DNA from: an uncultured Clostridia bacterium
Lineage (GTDB): Bacteria; Bacillota; Clostridia; Christensenellales; Borkfalkiaceae
Assembly (NCBI GenBank): GCA_934271735.1
Contig: CAKQSB010000014.1
Location: 1 to 56,690 of the forward strand
Length of the DNA stretch: 56,690 nucleotides
Direction of reading: 5' to 3'
Positions within the stretch are counted from its first letter, which is position 1. Each line of letters begins with the position of its first letter. Positions 8,005 through 17,710 of this stretch are shown piece after piece. A program made the position numbers and the translations under genes. The notes beneath the pieces were generated by a model. The model had not been told where the DNA came from and ran no database searches. It worked only from the letters and a program-made list of their open reading frames with translations.

Positions 8005-8055
8005 AAATCTCTCCACCCCGGTCACAAGGAACTGCGTTTGAACGCGCGGTTCCTT
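8005..8055 (+). repeat. Third tRNA-Gln tail fragment plus hairpin
   Basis: AAATCTCTCCACCCC at 8005-8019 again matches the tRNA 3' end, but then reads GGTCA in place of AGCCA. Six bases later a hairpin AAGGAAC...GTTCCTT (8026-8055) repeats the tail-then-hairpin pattern a third time. Confidence 0.75.
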
Positions 8056-8182
8056 TATTTTTGCCATAAAGGCGTTGCGGGCATCGTTTTCGAAACCCGT
8101 AAACCGCCCAAAAGCACGGTATATCTTACTCAACCGAGAGACTCGAAAGGTCTGTTTATAAAACAACTTTATATTGCGATTT

Positions 8183-8212
8183 AAGGCGATAGAACGTTGA
8201 TTCTACCGCCTT
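8183..8212. terminator. Hairpin between the tRNA cluster and the large lipoprotein gene
   Basis: AAGGCGATAGAA, loop CGTTGA, TTCTACCGCCTT: 12 bp with one wobble. The T-run (TTTTAT) is on the plus-strand side, so it best terminates rightward transcription; it may also stop the convergent 8321-15430 gene. Confidence 0.55.
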
Positions 8213-8320
8213 TTATCTTCGTCCGATTTATTGTTTTTGTCATCAAGTTACGATATATGAATATTTTATTAAAATGCGCCAAAGATATACAGCGATTTAC
8301 GAGAGTGTAAAATAAAACCG

Positions 8321-11300
8321 TCAGTCGTAAACTTTGTTGTGTAAGCGGGTCAGATATCCCCACTTGATTTCGTTAAAGCCGCAGGCGGCAACTATCTCGC
8401 CGTAGTTACCGTCACTGACTCCGCAGTTTTTCTGCGTTCCGTTATCGACGCTTACAAGTTCGCCGAAAAGCATCGAATTTTTGAGACCCATAATCTTCTC
8501 GTAAAGATCGGAAAATGCCTTTTTAAACTCGGAAATCGTGTATTCGTCGTATTCCGTCGAACCCTTCTTTACGGCGTTATCGTCAAGATAAAGCACGAAT
8601 TTCGTCGTATAGGTTATGCCCTGATTATCTTTTCCGACTTCGTAGGCGATGTATTTCGGGATTTCGTCGTAAGGATAATAACTTAAATTCATTCCGCTTT
8701 GCGTTAAGGTCACATTGCTTATCTCGTACTCGTGATAAGCATATGCGGTTATGCAGTTTACCATTTCGCCCTCGTTTCTGCCCGCAAATCCGCCGATTTC
8801 GATCGAGTGTTTAAAGTAAACGTTATCGCCCTGCGCAAGGTTTATGTTTAAAGCTCTGCTGCTGAAGCTGTTTTCGATAAGCCCCGCGTTCAAGCCCGCA
8901 AAAGCTCCGAGATGACACTTTAAGCTCTTCGTGAGCGAAACGTACATCGCTCCGCCCCTACCCGTCTGAGCGACATTTCTCATTGTCCCGAAGTTTGCGC
9001 CGACAACCGCGCCGACGTAAAGCTCGCCGTTTGTGTCAACCGAAACCTGCCCGTGAGAAGAGGAATGGAGCCCGTCGATAAGTCCGCGGTTTATTCCGAC
9101 CGCGCCGGCAACATACAGGTTGCCTTTGGTCTTTACCGAAGCTTCGACGCCCGTCATAACGGCGCAATCGATAATTCTGCCCGTTTCCGTAACTTCGCCC
9201 GTAAGCGCGCCAAGCGATGCGGCGTTCGTTTCGCCGTTTATCGCAAACATACATTGAACGGTTAAGTTGAACACCGTTCCGCCGACCTTCGAGAACAAAC
9301 CGAAGTTGCTCTTATCTCCGCTGTTCGCGGTGAACGAGATTTTATATCCGTTACCGTTGAAAGTTCCCGTAAAGCCATTTTCCTCTCCGCTGCCGATAGC
9401 CGTCCAGTCAACGCCCGCAGCCATACCCCAATCTCCGAGCTTGATATCGCCCGTTAAAACATAGTTTTCCTTCGGAGCATTGACCGCCGCGCGTAAATCG
9501 TCGAACGCGGAAATCGGTTTTGCATATTTCGCATATAAAGTTATGTCTTTTTCTATCACCGAAACGGGATAACCGTTTTCGTCTTCGTAATGACTGAAAA
9601 CAAGCTCCTTGACGGTCGAGGTCGGCTTTTGCAACTTCGCCGCTTCTCTGCCGAACGGAACGGCTGCCGTTACGGACGTTTTCCCACCGAACGTACCGTT
9701 GCCCGCGTTAAGCGTTACGGTGAATGTTTCGGCATCATCCTCGTAAACCGCGTAATAGGTTTCTTTCGAAGAATAGGTCGTGTTCTTAAGCTCCTCTGCC
9801 GTTATTACCTTCTTCCCGTCCGTCGTCCAACCGACGAATTTTTTACCGGTGCTGCGCGGAATTTCGGCAAAGGATATTTTTTCGCCCGCCTTGCCGCAAT
9901 TCGTGAGCTCTACGCTTCCGCCCTCGAAAATCTCGAGGCCTCTCAGATCTTCTTCCGTTGACGTATTACCGAACGGATAAGTCTCCGCACTGAACTTTAA
10001 AACCACGTCCGCAGACGTATCGTGAACGTATACGGCATTAAACACCATGTCGCGTTCGAACGTTATTTGTCCGCCCGCTTTCACGGTTACTCTTTCGGTC
10101 TTTCCGTCATCGGTTACGACAAAACTTTCCCATAAATCGAAAACGTAATAATCGGCGCTGTAAAAATCCACAAGCGGCGCGGATATCGTTGTTCCGTAAG
10201 GCTCGTTATAAGTTAAAACGTGTCTGAATCCGCTCATAAATCCGTTGCAAATCACGCCTTCTATAACCGTTCCGTCCGGCTCGTAAACCTTACCGTCCGA
10301 AACGAACACCACGTTGACGATCTTCTCCTCGGCGGGTTTGAACACTATTTCGACAACGGCGCTATGATCAAACGGAATGTTTGCCATATATCCGTCGTTA
10401 TAGAATGCGCTGACGTATTCTTTTCCGTCTGCCGTCCACTTGAGATAATCGGGAGTGAAGGTTTTGGATTTACTGTCAACGGCGAACAAATTCGCAGTGA
10501 GATAATATATCGACCCGTAAAGCCCCTGAACTTTAAACTCGGTCTGATTTTTGTCGCCGTTAAAGTAAACGTTCCCGCTTCCGTCGTCAACGTCGGTCGA
10601 AACTTTACCTTTGAACGTCAGCGTTATCGTTGCCGGATCGAGCGAATACAAAGCGTAATACGTCGTGTCCTCCGCTCCGATTTTAAGTTCGTCTTTATCT
10701 GCAAGCGTATTCCTGTCGTAAGGAACGGTCGTCCAGCCGATAAACGCGAATTTTCCGCTTTCGTTTTCGTAGTCCGCCGCCCTGACATAAGAAATATCTT
10801 CGCCGTACTCTCCCGTGACTTTAAGAGTGTTTTCGCCGTTCGCGAATTTTCCGTTTATCGCCGAGAAAGTGACTGTATGCGACATATTTTTCTCGTTGAA
10901 ATTCGCCCTGAACACGAGATAAGTTTTAACGTTTCCGTCCGAATCCTTTTCGCTGCCTATAACGTATTTTTCGGCGTTCACGCCCCAATCTATAAACTCG
11001 AATTCCTTAACTCCGCTTGCGTCTGCTCTTTCGGGCGGAGTTATTTTTTCTGCCGAAATGACTTCGGAAAGCCTTTTTCCGAAATAATCGCCCTCGAAAA
11101 TCTTATAAAAATACTCATAACCGTAATCGTCGTAAGTTTTGAGCGCGATCGTGGGAAGAACTTGTTTCGCTTCGAAAATCGGCGTATAGCTTTCGCTGTC
11201 CGTGAACGCCATTCTCACGCCGTACGGCATTTCGTTGCCCTTGGTATCTTTCCAACCGTAGAAAGAATAATATTTCTTGGTTTCCGCGTCGAAATAATCG

Positions 11301-14300
11301 TTAAGGCGCGGCAAGGAATAGAACAAATCGTCTTCTTCTCCGCCGAAAGTCCACGTTCTGCCCGTCGCGACGTGAACTCTTTCGCCGTTTGCCCTCGTTT
11401 CGTAAGCAACGCCCGCGGCGAAATTCTGAAGAGGTTCGGAGATAACAAATTCGGCTTTGAGCGCGGTGAACGTGTACGTCGCCGTGAGTTCTATCGTTAT
11501 GTCGTTCTCGGGCATTTCTGCGGGAACGTTCGAGTCGTTCCAGATAACCTCGTAACCATCGGTAACCTCGTCGACAAGGTTTCGGGGGTATCCTATAAGT
11601 CCCGAAATTACTCTTTTATCGTCGAAATTGATTTTGATAAGCGCAAGATTTATCTTTTCGCCCTGTTTCACGCCGTAGCTTCCGACTTTTACGCCGTTCG
11701 CGGTGATGTTCACGTAATAAACGGGCAATTCGCTAAGCCCCCTGCGTTCGAAGAGTATGTAATAAATTCTGTTTTTAGTTACGTCGGGCATCGAATCGGC
11801 GGTATAATAACGACTTTCGGCATCGTTTGCCGCATTGATGTCCCTGTAGCCCGTGATAACGTAAGTCTTTCCGTTCTCCTCGAACTCCGCGCCGATATTG
11901 AAGCTCGCGGGCGGGAGCGGACGGATTGTTTTACCCTGATAATCGAACGGTTTATACTCTACTTTCACGCGTTTTAACGATTCGGTCTCTAAAACGTAAG
12001 TTTCGGTAAATACCGATTCGTCGGTGTAGTTCGCGTAGAAATCCGCGCCTCCCGAAATGCCCTCAAAATCGCCGAGGTACAACGCCGAGTTTTTATCCAC
12101 CCTTATTATCGGGCGATAACCCGCGGTTACGGGAAGATTTAAGAAAGCGTCGGACTCGGGGTCGACAAGGAAATAATCGCTGAAGAAGCTCAGCCCGCTC
12201 GAACTTACGAAAGACTCGTATTTCTTTCCGCTTATTTCGGGCGCGTTTATCTTCGCGTCCTTGGCTTCCTCTAAAATGAACGCCGACCAGACAGGTACGT
12301 AAACCATTTTATACGAGCATAAAAGCTTGTAACCGGAAATCATATCCGCGCTTACGTATTCGGGCGCGTAGAAATTCGCCGTGTATGTCTTAAGTTTCCA
12401 TTTAAGTCTGTAATAGGTATTCGTTATGTCTTCGAATTTAACCTTTCCGAACGTTCCGTCCCAGTTTTCGTCGACTTTCCTTCCCATATGGGGATAATAT
12501 TTCTCCCAAAGGTCGGTTATATCGAGATAATAACCCTGCCTTATCGGAAGAGTTTCGACGGTAAACTGCGGAGGAATAACGAACTCGCCCTCGGTAAACG
12601 TGAGACGTGCGAGATCCTCTGTGAAATAGGAGCCGCCGCCCGCATAATAATCGTTGCGGAAAATGCTGTTTTTCTTGACTAAATCTCTTCCGTCGGGATT
12701 GCGGTATTCGACGTAAACTATCATTTCTACCCCACTCGAAAGAACGCCCGTTTTGGGGAGCATTTTGATTTTAACCGCGAATTTCAGGCTCTTGAGCTGA
12801 TATTTTTTGTTTACGTAAAGCCTGTCGCCGCCCGTAAACCTTATGAAGTCCCGATAATTTTCCGTCTGATAATCGGGCGCGTCGTAAAACTCGAGTTCGT
12901 AATCGAAAGTCGCGCCGTAGCGGTTGTAATTCGCTTTATCGACAACCTTTTCGCCCGTCACGATATCGAGATAAACCATATCGAGCGTACTCGCACTCAC
13001 GCCCGCATAATTCCGGGTTATAACGTAAGGATCGTCGGGAGAATTGGATTTTTCTTTGAAATTGAGAGGAATAAGCCTGTCACCCATTCCGTAAAGCTTG
13101 ATTTTCTTATCGAAAATATCCACGTTCACGTCATAAACGAGGAACTTCGCCCCGAGCTTGGCGTTGACGAATAACCCCACTTCGAGGTACATTCCGCCCA
13201 TTAAACTCGTTGTGGAAACTCTGTTCACGGCGTCGTAAGCGTATCTGAAACTTACAAGTCCGCTGAGTTCTATATATGGTCCGAATCTGAACGAAACGTA
13301 AACCGCCGCCACGCTGTTGAGCTTCAATACGGAAAGCGATAATTTCGCTTCGAGACCGCATCTGAAACCGACCTGTCCTTTTAAGGTTACGGCTATTTCT
13401 ATTTCGTTGGCCGTCGTCGCTCTCGAGAATTTGAACTCGTTGAACATAACGGGCTTGCCGTTCGCGCCTTTATCGGTTTCGCCGTTGGCGAGGGTCGTTT
13501 TTTCAACGTAATGGTGCGAGAATTCCACGAAAAGCCCCGCTCTCGCGCCGAGCGAACCTACTATGTTGAAATCAATCTGCAAGGAAACTATCGGCACGAA
13601 AAGGGGAATCTGTCCGAGCGGAATATTGAAAATATCCACGTATTCGAGATCGGAATCCTCTTCGTTCCAAAGCGGACTGCCCGCAATTGCCTCGGCTAAT
13701 TTGTCCTGCCCGTCCTTGTTCGCGTCCAGAATCTGCTGAACTTCGTCCGAAATGTCTATTCTGCCGACGATATCTTTCGCGTCGTCCGCGTCCGCAAATT
13801 CGACGGTTACCTGCAAGCCTATCGAAAAATCGTTCGCAAGTTCCACGGAGATATTCGTGTAAAACCAAAGGAGGGGGTTAAGCGTTACAAGTCTGGATTT
13901 GCAAATCGTATAGCTGTATCCTATCGAGGTGGAGTTGGCTATAACCACGTTCACGGAGAGTTTGAAACTCTTTATCTGTATTTCGCCGCCGAGTTCGATT
14001 TCAAAAGACAGTTCCGTGCCGCTTATGTTCACTTTAACTTTCGGTTTTTGGAAAGAAAACGCCATAAGCGTTGCCATAAGCTCGTTTTTATCGTTTTCGG
14101 AAAGCCCTTCGGCGTATTTAAGTACCGTGGGGGAATTCGTAACCGCTTCTTTTACCGAATTTTTAAGCTTGACAACGCCCTCGTTTGCCTCGAGGTTCGC
14201 CGCGACCGTTTCGGGCGAAAGCTCGACGTAGCCCTCGAGTTCGGCTTGTTTAATTCCGAAAATATCCACGTCGCCGTAAATATCGTCGACGTTCGGCGTT

Positions 14301-15430
14301 ACCACATCGAGAATAAGAAATTCGTCCTCGAAAATTTCGCTGCCGACAACGTATTGCATTCTTTCGCGGCGGGCGGAAATTACTTTGCAGATGTAATCTT
14401 CGTCGCTTTCGGTTTCGCTCTCGCCTATCGTGAGAACGCTGCCTTCGGCAATCTGCTTATCCGTTCTTACGACTATTCTGTTTACGTCCTTTTCAAGACC
14501 GACGTCCGAATAAACGTAAACGTTTTCCTCCCATTTTGCAAGGTTTGCCGAGGAAAGGTGAACGGTCGGCTTTTTCTCGATTACTTCTATTTCCTCTCTG
14601 GCAGTGGTTATGGTAACTTCGTCCGCGCTTTCGGTGTCGCGCCCGTCCACGCAAGCGAATTTCACCTTTTGGGAAAGCGAAACAGCCGAATATACTATGC
14701 CTTCTCCGAGCTTGACGTTCGGCTCGACGACGTATCTTCCGTCGCCCGACGGCTTAACGCGTAGACCGATTTCTTCCCCGCTCAAAGAGGTAAGCGTTAT
14801 ATAATCGGAAATGTTGTCGTTATGTAAAATTTCGTCGGTTATCACTTCGAATTCGGGCGTTACCGACGCGTTTTTAACGCTTTTAATTCTCTTTAGCGAA
14901 TCGACTATTTCCGTAAACAATGCGTAAAAAGTGACGTTGGACGATAAAATTTCGCTTTCGCTCACCTTTTTCGCAAATTCCGCGTCGTAATACCAACCCG
15001 AAAAATTATACCCGTCTTTATACGACGCGGAAAGCGAGCCTATTTGTTCGTTTTCGTAAACGGTTTTCGGCTCGATCGCCGTTCCGCCGCTCGTTTCGAA
15101 CGTTATAGTAACGCTCCAACGCGCGTAAACCGTCATATCTTTTGTCGGCGTAACGCTTTCTCCGCAAATTTTCGCGAAATCTTTATCCGCATACCAACCC
15201 GAAAAAACTCTTTCCGTTTTCTTCGGCGTCGGCAAAAGATACTTTTCGCCCGTTTTCACGGTTACGGGAGATAAATCTTCTCCGCCGTTTGTTTCGAAAG
15301 TAATCGTAACGTTACTTTCCGCGGGGGGTTTGCTTGTACAACACGCAATTACGATCGTTACCGTTGCAAGTATCGCTACAGCGAAAACTATAACGGCGAT
15401 TCTGAAAAATTTGCCGCGTCGATTTATCAT
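8321..15430 (-). CDS. Giant surface lipoprotein with InlB-type and GLUG-like repeats
   Basis: Predicted exported protein of 2369 residues. The N-terminus MINRRGKFFR is followed by a hydrophobic stretch and the lipobox VIAC (Cys30), so it should be lipid-anchored. Two Listeria-Bacteroides (InlB B-type) repeats follow at about 40-170, with motifs FSGWYAD and FSGWYYD. A middle region of about 1000 residues has no family I recognise. More degenerate repeats ending GW-x-Y/ALY lie at about 1250-1970 (FIGWTT, FVGWTTDG). From about 1975 to 2260 come GLUG-like turns (GLFSKVGG, AGAVGINRG, GAVVGANFG, GFAGRNEG). There is no LPXTG motif. GGAGGTG precedes the ATG and a good promoter lies 130 bp upstream. 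The gene stands alone. Function is unknown; adhesion or polysaccharide contact is only a guess from the repeat types. Confidence 0.9.
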   Translation of the reverse strand: MINRRGKFFRIAVIVFAVAILATVTIVIACCTSKPPAESNVTITFETNGGEDLSPVTVKTGEKYLLPTPKKTERVFSGWYADKDFAKICGESVTPTKDMTVYARWSVTITFETSGGTAIEPKTVYENEQIGSLSASYKDGYNFSGWYYDAEFAKKVSESEILSSNVTFYALFTEIVDSLKRIKSVKNASVTPEFEVITDEILHNDNISDYITLTSLSGEEIGLRVKPSGDGRYVVEPNVKLGEGIVYSAVSLSQKVKFACVDGRDTESADEVTITTAREEIEVIEKKPTVHLSSANLAKWEENVYVYSDVGLEKDVNRIVVRTDKQIAEGSVLTIGESETESDEDYICKVISARRERMQYVVGSEIFEDEFLILDVVTPNVDDIYGDVDIFGIKQAELEGYVELSPETVAANLEANEGVVKLKNSVKEAVTNSPTVLKYAEGLSENDKNELMATLMAFSFQKPKVKVNISGTELSFEIELGGEIQIKSFKLSVNVVIANSTSIGYSYTICKSRLVTLNPLLWFYTNISVELANDFSIGLQVTVEFADADDAKDIVGRIDISDEVQQILDANKDGQDKLAEAIAGSPLWNEEDSDLEYVDIFNIPLGQIPLFVPIVSLQIDFNIVGSLGARAGLFVEFSHHYVEKTTLANGETDKGANGKPVMFNEFKFSRATTANEIEIAVTLKGQVGFRCGLEAKLSLSVLKLNSVAAVYVSFRFGPYIELSGLVSFRYAYDAVNRVSTTSLMGGMYLEVGLFVNAKLGAKFLVYDVNVDIFDKKIKLYGMGDRLIPLNFKEKSNSPDDPYVITRNYAGVSASTLDMVYLDIVTGEKVVDKANYNRYGATFDYELEFYDAPDYQTENYRDFIRFTGGDRLYVNKKYQLKSLKFAVKIKMLPKTGVLSSGVEMIVYVEYRNPDGRDLVKKNSIFRNDYYAGGGSYFTEDLARLTFTEGEFVIPPQFTVETLPIRQGYYLDITDLWEKYYPHMGRKVDENWDGTFGKVKFEDITNTYYRLKWKLKTYTANFYAPEYVSADMISGYKLLCSYKMVYVPVWSAFILEEAKDAKINAPEISGKKYESFVSSSGLSFFSDYFLVDPESDAFLNLPVTAGYRPIIRVDKNSALYLGDFEGISGGADFYANYTDESVFTETYVLETESLKRVKVEYKPFDYQGKTIRPLPPASFNIGAEFEENGKTYVITGYRDINAANDAESRYYTADSMPDVTKNRIYYILFERRGLSELPVYYVNITANGVKVGSYGVKQGEKINLALIKINFDDKRVISGLIGYPRNLVDEVTDGYEVIWNDSNVPAEMPENDITIELTATYTFTALKAEFVISEPLQNFAAGVAYETRANGERVHVATGRTWTFGGEEDDLFYSLPRLNDYFDAETKKYYSFYGWKDTKGNEMPYGVRMAFTDSESYTPIFEAKQVLPTIALKTYDDYGYEYFYKIFEGDYFGKRLSEVISAEKITPPERADASGVKEFEFIDWGVNAEKYVIGSEKDSDGNVKTYLVFRANFNEKNMSHTVTFSAINGKFANGENTLKVTGEYGEDISYVRAADYENESGKFAFIGWTTVPYDRNTLADKDELKIGAEDTTYYALYSLDPATITLTFKGKVSTDVDDGSGNVYFNGDKNQTEFKVQGLYGSIYYLTANLFAVDSKSKTFTPDYLKWTADGKEYVSAFYNDGYMANIPFDHSAVVEIVFKPAEEKIVNVVFVSDGKVYEPDGTVIEGVICNGFMSGFRHVLTYNEPYGTTISAPLVDFYSADYYVFDLWESFVVTDDGKTERVTVKAGGQITFERDMVFNAVYVHDTSADVVLKFSAETYPFGNTSTEEDLRGLEIFEGGSVELTNCGKAGEKISFAEIPRSTGKKFVGWTTDGKKVITAEELKNTTYSSKETYYAVYEDDAETFTVTLNAGNGTFGGKTSVTAAVPFGREAAKLQKPTSTVKELVFSHYEDENGYPVSVIEKDITLYAKYAKPISAFDDLRAAVNAPKENYVLTGDIKLGDWGMAAGVDWTAIGSGEENGFTGTFNGNGYKISFTANSGDKSNFGLFSKVGGTVFNLTVQCMFAINGETNAASLGALTGEVTETGRIIDCAVMTGVEASVKTKGNLYVAGAVGINRGLIDGLHSSSHGQVSVDTNGELYVGAVVGANFGTMRNVAQTGRGGAMYVSLTKSLKCHLGAFAGLNAGLIENSFSSRALNINLAQGDNVYFKHSIEIGGFAGRNEGEMVNCITAYAYHEYEISNVTLTQSGMNLSYYPYDEIPKYIAYEVGKDNQGITYTTKFVLYLDDNAVKKGSTEYDEYTISEFKKAFSDLYEKIMGLKNSMLFGELVSVDNGTQKNCGVSDGNYGEIVAACGFNEIKWGYLTRLHNKVYD

Positions 15431-15558
15431 CGGACACCTCCGTTTTTTATTGTTTATTTTATTGATATTTTTTTATATTTTATTCTGTATTGATTATTGC
15501 GGGTGATTTTAAGGTTAATTTTTATCGAATGTTTATTCAGATAAACAATTATATTGAG

Positions 15559-15587
15559 ATTATACCATACAAACAGAGCTTTTGCAA
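15559..15587 (-). promoter_or_regulatory. Promoter of the giant lipoprotein gene
   Basis: Minus strand TTGCAA (15582-15587), 17 bp, TATAAT (15559-15564). Confidence 0.8.
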
Positions 15588-15671
15588 CCCTTTTCAAAAA
15601 TTTTATCCGACAAAACCGAAAATTTTTACCCCAACAAAAAATATGTCGTGAATATATCGCAGTATCGCGAC

Positions 15672-15708
15672 CAAAAAAACCGTCGGAGCGGTTAATCGCG
15701 CCCCGACG
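15672..15708 (-). terminator. Terminator of the metallophosphoesterase-SGNH-GH78 operon
   Basis: On the minus strand CGTCGGGGCG, loop CGATTAAC, CGCTCCGACG, then GTTTTTTT: a 10-bp stem with one wobble and a clear U-tract. Confidence 0.85.
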
Positions 15709-15801
15709 ACAAAGAAATTTAACTGTTTTTAGCCACAGGTGATTGCGCTTGACCTCGGTCTTGCGTTGTGTTTTTGGCAAATACATCGTTGCGTACGCGT
15801 G

Positions 15802-17694
15802 TTATACGCACACCAAAGTCGCAAGATAGTAAACGGGAATTGCCGACCAGCCGTGACACATACTTCCCGCGCCGCCGAAGTCCTCGCCGCCGAGTTCCGT
15901 TTCCCAGAACGTGGTCGCGCCTTTTTCGAGCATTTCTCCGTATTTTGCCCTGATATCGTCTATTATGTACTTTTTGTACTTATCGCCGAAAAGAAGCAAA
16001 GCGTCGTATCTGAAAGCGTTCATAGAAAGGGTTATGGGAATCATACCTTTCTGGCTTACGAGCCTTTCCGCGACTTTTTCGTCGCCCGCGCCCGCAAGAA
16101 CGGCAAGCGAATTTCCGAGAACGGAAAGTTTGTCGCTTAGCGTGCTTAATCTGAACGCGTTTTTTTCGGGGACGTAAAACGTTTCTCTTATAGCCTTAAG
16201 CATAGCTTCGGTATCGATTTTCCGATTTCTCATCTCGCCGTACATTTTCGCGACATACGCGAACATACAGTTTAATATAAGGCTGTAATTTTCGGGGTAT
16301 ACATCTCCTGCTTTTCTGCCGATCTGATCGTCGTTAGCGGAGGCTTCCGCCCACTCGTAAAAATTCCAATAAGGCGCCGGAAACTCGGCTATAAGTCGAT
16401 TATCGGCTATTTTCGACGTGAACGTCTCCATAATTTTATCGAGAGTTCCGCCTGTTTCTTTGAGGACGGAAACGTCGCCGGTATACTTTATATACTCGTA
16501 AGTCTGCATAATGTAAACAAGCGAAAACAAAGGTATCGGAAAATCGTTCCCCGCGGGGAAACACAAGCTCAAAAGTCCGTCCGCTCTTAAGCCCTTGCTC
16601 ATAAGAACGAGATTTTCGCGCTGATAAATCGTCTTATCGAACATATAGTAGTTGCAAAGCATCTGATTGCGGCTGTCCATAGCGTAAAATGCCTGTTCTC
16701 TCCAGGGGCAATCTTCGTAATGCTCGTGCATACAACAACGAATGGTATAAACGGAAACGTCGTAAATTTTCTGCAAAAGCTTGTCTTTGAACTTGCGGGG
16801 CTTTATCTTCACGGGATATTCCACGGGGCGGATTCCTATATATTTTATATCGATTTCCTTTTCGCACTCCACGAAGAGATATCTGCCCGCAAGTCTGCGG
16901 AAAGTATTTATATAAGAGTTTTCGCCTTTTTTCGCGATATATTCCACGCTGAAATCCCTGTCGCCTATAAACCTCGGAATATTTCCGTTTTCGCCCTTCC
17001 TTTCGCCGTAAGAAATAGTGATTTTTTGAACAATATCGCTTTTAAAGTCAAGCGAGATAAATCCGACCGTTTCTCTTCCGAAGTCGACGAGATAACCGCC
17101 GTTTTCCTTTGTTATAACGGCTTTCGCGGCGGAAGGTTTCATTCTGCAAATTCCGCGTTTTCTTTCAAACGCCGCTCCCTCGCCCACGACTTCGCTTTTT
17201 CCGAGTTTTCCGTCCTTAACGTTCGCGTCGTAAAGAAAGCTCAAGCCGAGTTGGGAAGAAATTTGCTTAAGATAGCCGTTCTTATATTTTTCGTTTATCG
17301 CGCTGCGCACGTTTTCGTCGCTTTTTAGCAAAGTTTTTCCGCCCTGAATTACGTCGAACAAAAGAAAAGCGTCGGCGTTTATATAGGTCTGACTGTTTAC
17401 ACCGTAATGCCACACGGTGATTTTAAGTACGTTCGCCTTATCCTGTTCGCAAAAGCGGGTTATGTCGAGTTTATCGAAGTTTCTGTAATGAGGATAGTCG
17501 GCGCACTGGGCAAATCCCGCGATTTTCCCGTTTACGTAAGCGGTGTAATTACTGTCGCAGGAGATTCTGAGATACACTCTGCCCTTTTCTTCCGTCTTGA
17601 ATTCCGAAACGAAATCGACGTAAACGTCTTTCGTCGTCGCGTCTCCTTTCCAGATTTTTTTACCTCTGAGTATGTTTTCGATCTTCATAGTCAT
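15802..17694 (-). CDS. GH78-like (alpha-L-rhamnosidase-type) six-hairpin glycosidase
   Basis: Probable glycoside hydrolase of 630 residues. An N-terminal beta-rich part (YLRISCDSNYTAYVNGK) resembles the accessory domains of GH78. The (alpha/alpha)6 domain carries HYEDCPWREQAFYAMDSRNQ near 325-345, matching the family's DCPxRE region. ATTFWETELGG and MCHGWSAIPVYYL lie at about 593-620. It is shorter than the usual 900-1000 residues and has no signal peptide, so it likely acts on imported oligosaccharides. I chose the ATG at 17694 (MTMKIEN) because AAGGA precedes it; an ATG 30 bp upstream would overlap the previous gene. One dispersed 13-mer copy lies inside at 16390-16402. Confidence 0.8.
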   Translation of the reverse strand: MTMKIENILRGKKIWKGDATTKDVYVDFVSEFKTEEKGRVYLRISCDSNYTAYVNGKIAGFAQCADYPHYRNFDKLDITRFCEQDKANVLKITVWHYGVNSQTYINADAFLLFDVIQGGKTLLKSDENVRSAINEKYKNGYLKQISSQLGLSFLYDANVKDGKLGKSEVVGEGAAFERKRGICRMKPSAAKAVITKENGGYLVDFGRETVGFISLDFKSDIVQKITISYGERKGENGNIPRFIGDRDFSVEYIAKKGENSYINTFRRLAGRYLFVECEKEIDIKYIGIRPVEYPVKIKPRKFKDKLLQKIYDVSVYTIRCCMHEHYEDCPWREQAFYAMDSRNQMLCNYYMFDKTIYQRENLVLMSKGLRADGLLSLCFPAGNDFPIPLFSLVYIMQTYEYIKYTGDVSVLKETGGTLDKIMETFTSKIADNRLIAEFPAPYWNFYEWAEASANDDQIGRKAGDVYPENYSLILNCMFAYVAKMYGEMRNRKIDTEAMLKAIRETFYVPEKNAFRLSTLSDKLSVLGNSLAVLAGAGDEKVAERLVSQKGMIPITLSMNAFRYDALLLFGDKYKKYIIDDIRAKYGEMLEKGATTFWETELGGEDFGGAGSMCHGWSAIPVYYLATLVCV

Positions 17695-17710
17695 AAATTT
17701 TCCTTGAAAT

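Larger units (their letters stand above)
15431..15801. other. Leader, promoter and terminator region upstream of the giant lipoprotein
   Basis: A 371-bp gap holding the lipoprotein promoter (15559-15587), its AT-rich leader of about 120 nt, and the terminator of the preceding GH78-like operon (15672-15708). No gene was seen. Confidence 0.7.

Noticed and set aside
7798..8019. Additional tRNA genes or tRNA pseudogenes
   Set aside because: Only the 3' quarter of the tRNA is present in each copy; no D-arm or anticodon arm could be built.
7530..8184. Several short frames across the post-tRNA region
   Set aside because: They run through the tRNA, terminators and palindromes on both strands, without ribosome sites. 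The region is better explained as non-coding repeats.
10220..11977. 585-codon open frame on the plus strand
   Set aside because: It lies antisense within the giant lipoprotein gene; its composition is a shadow of GAA/TTC-rich codon use.
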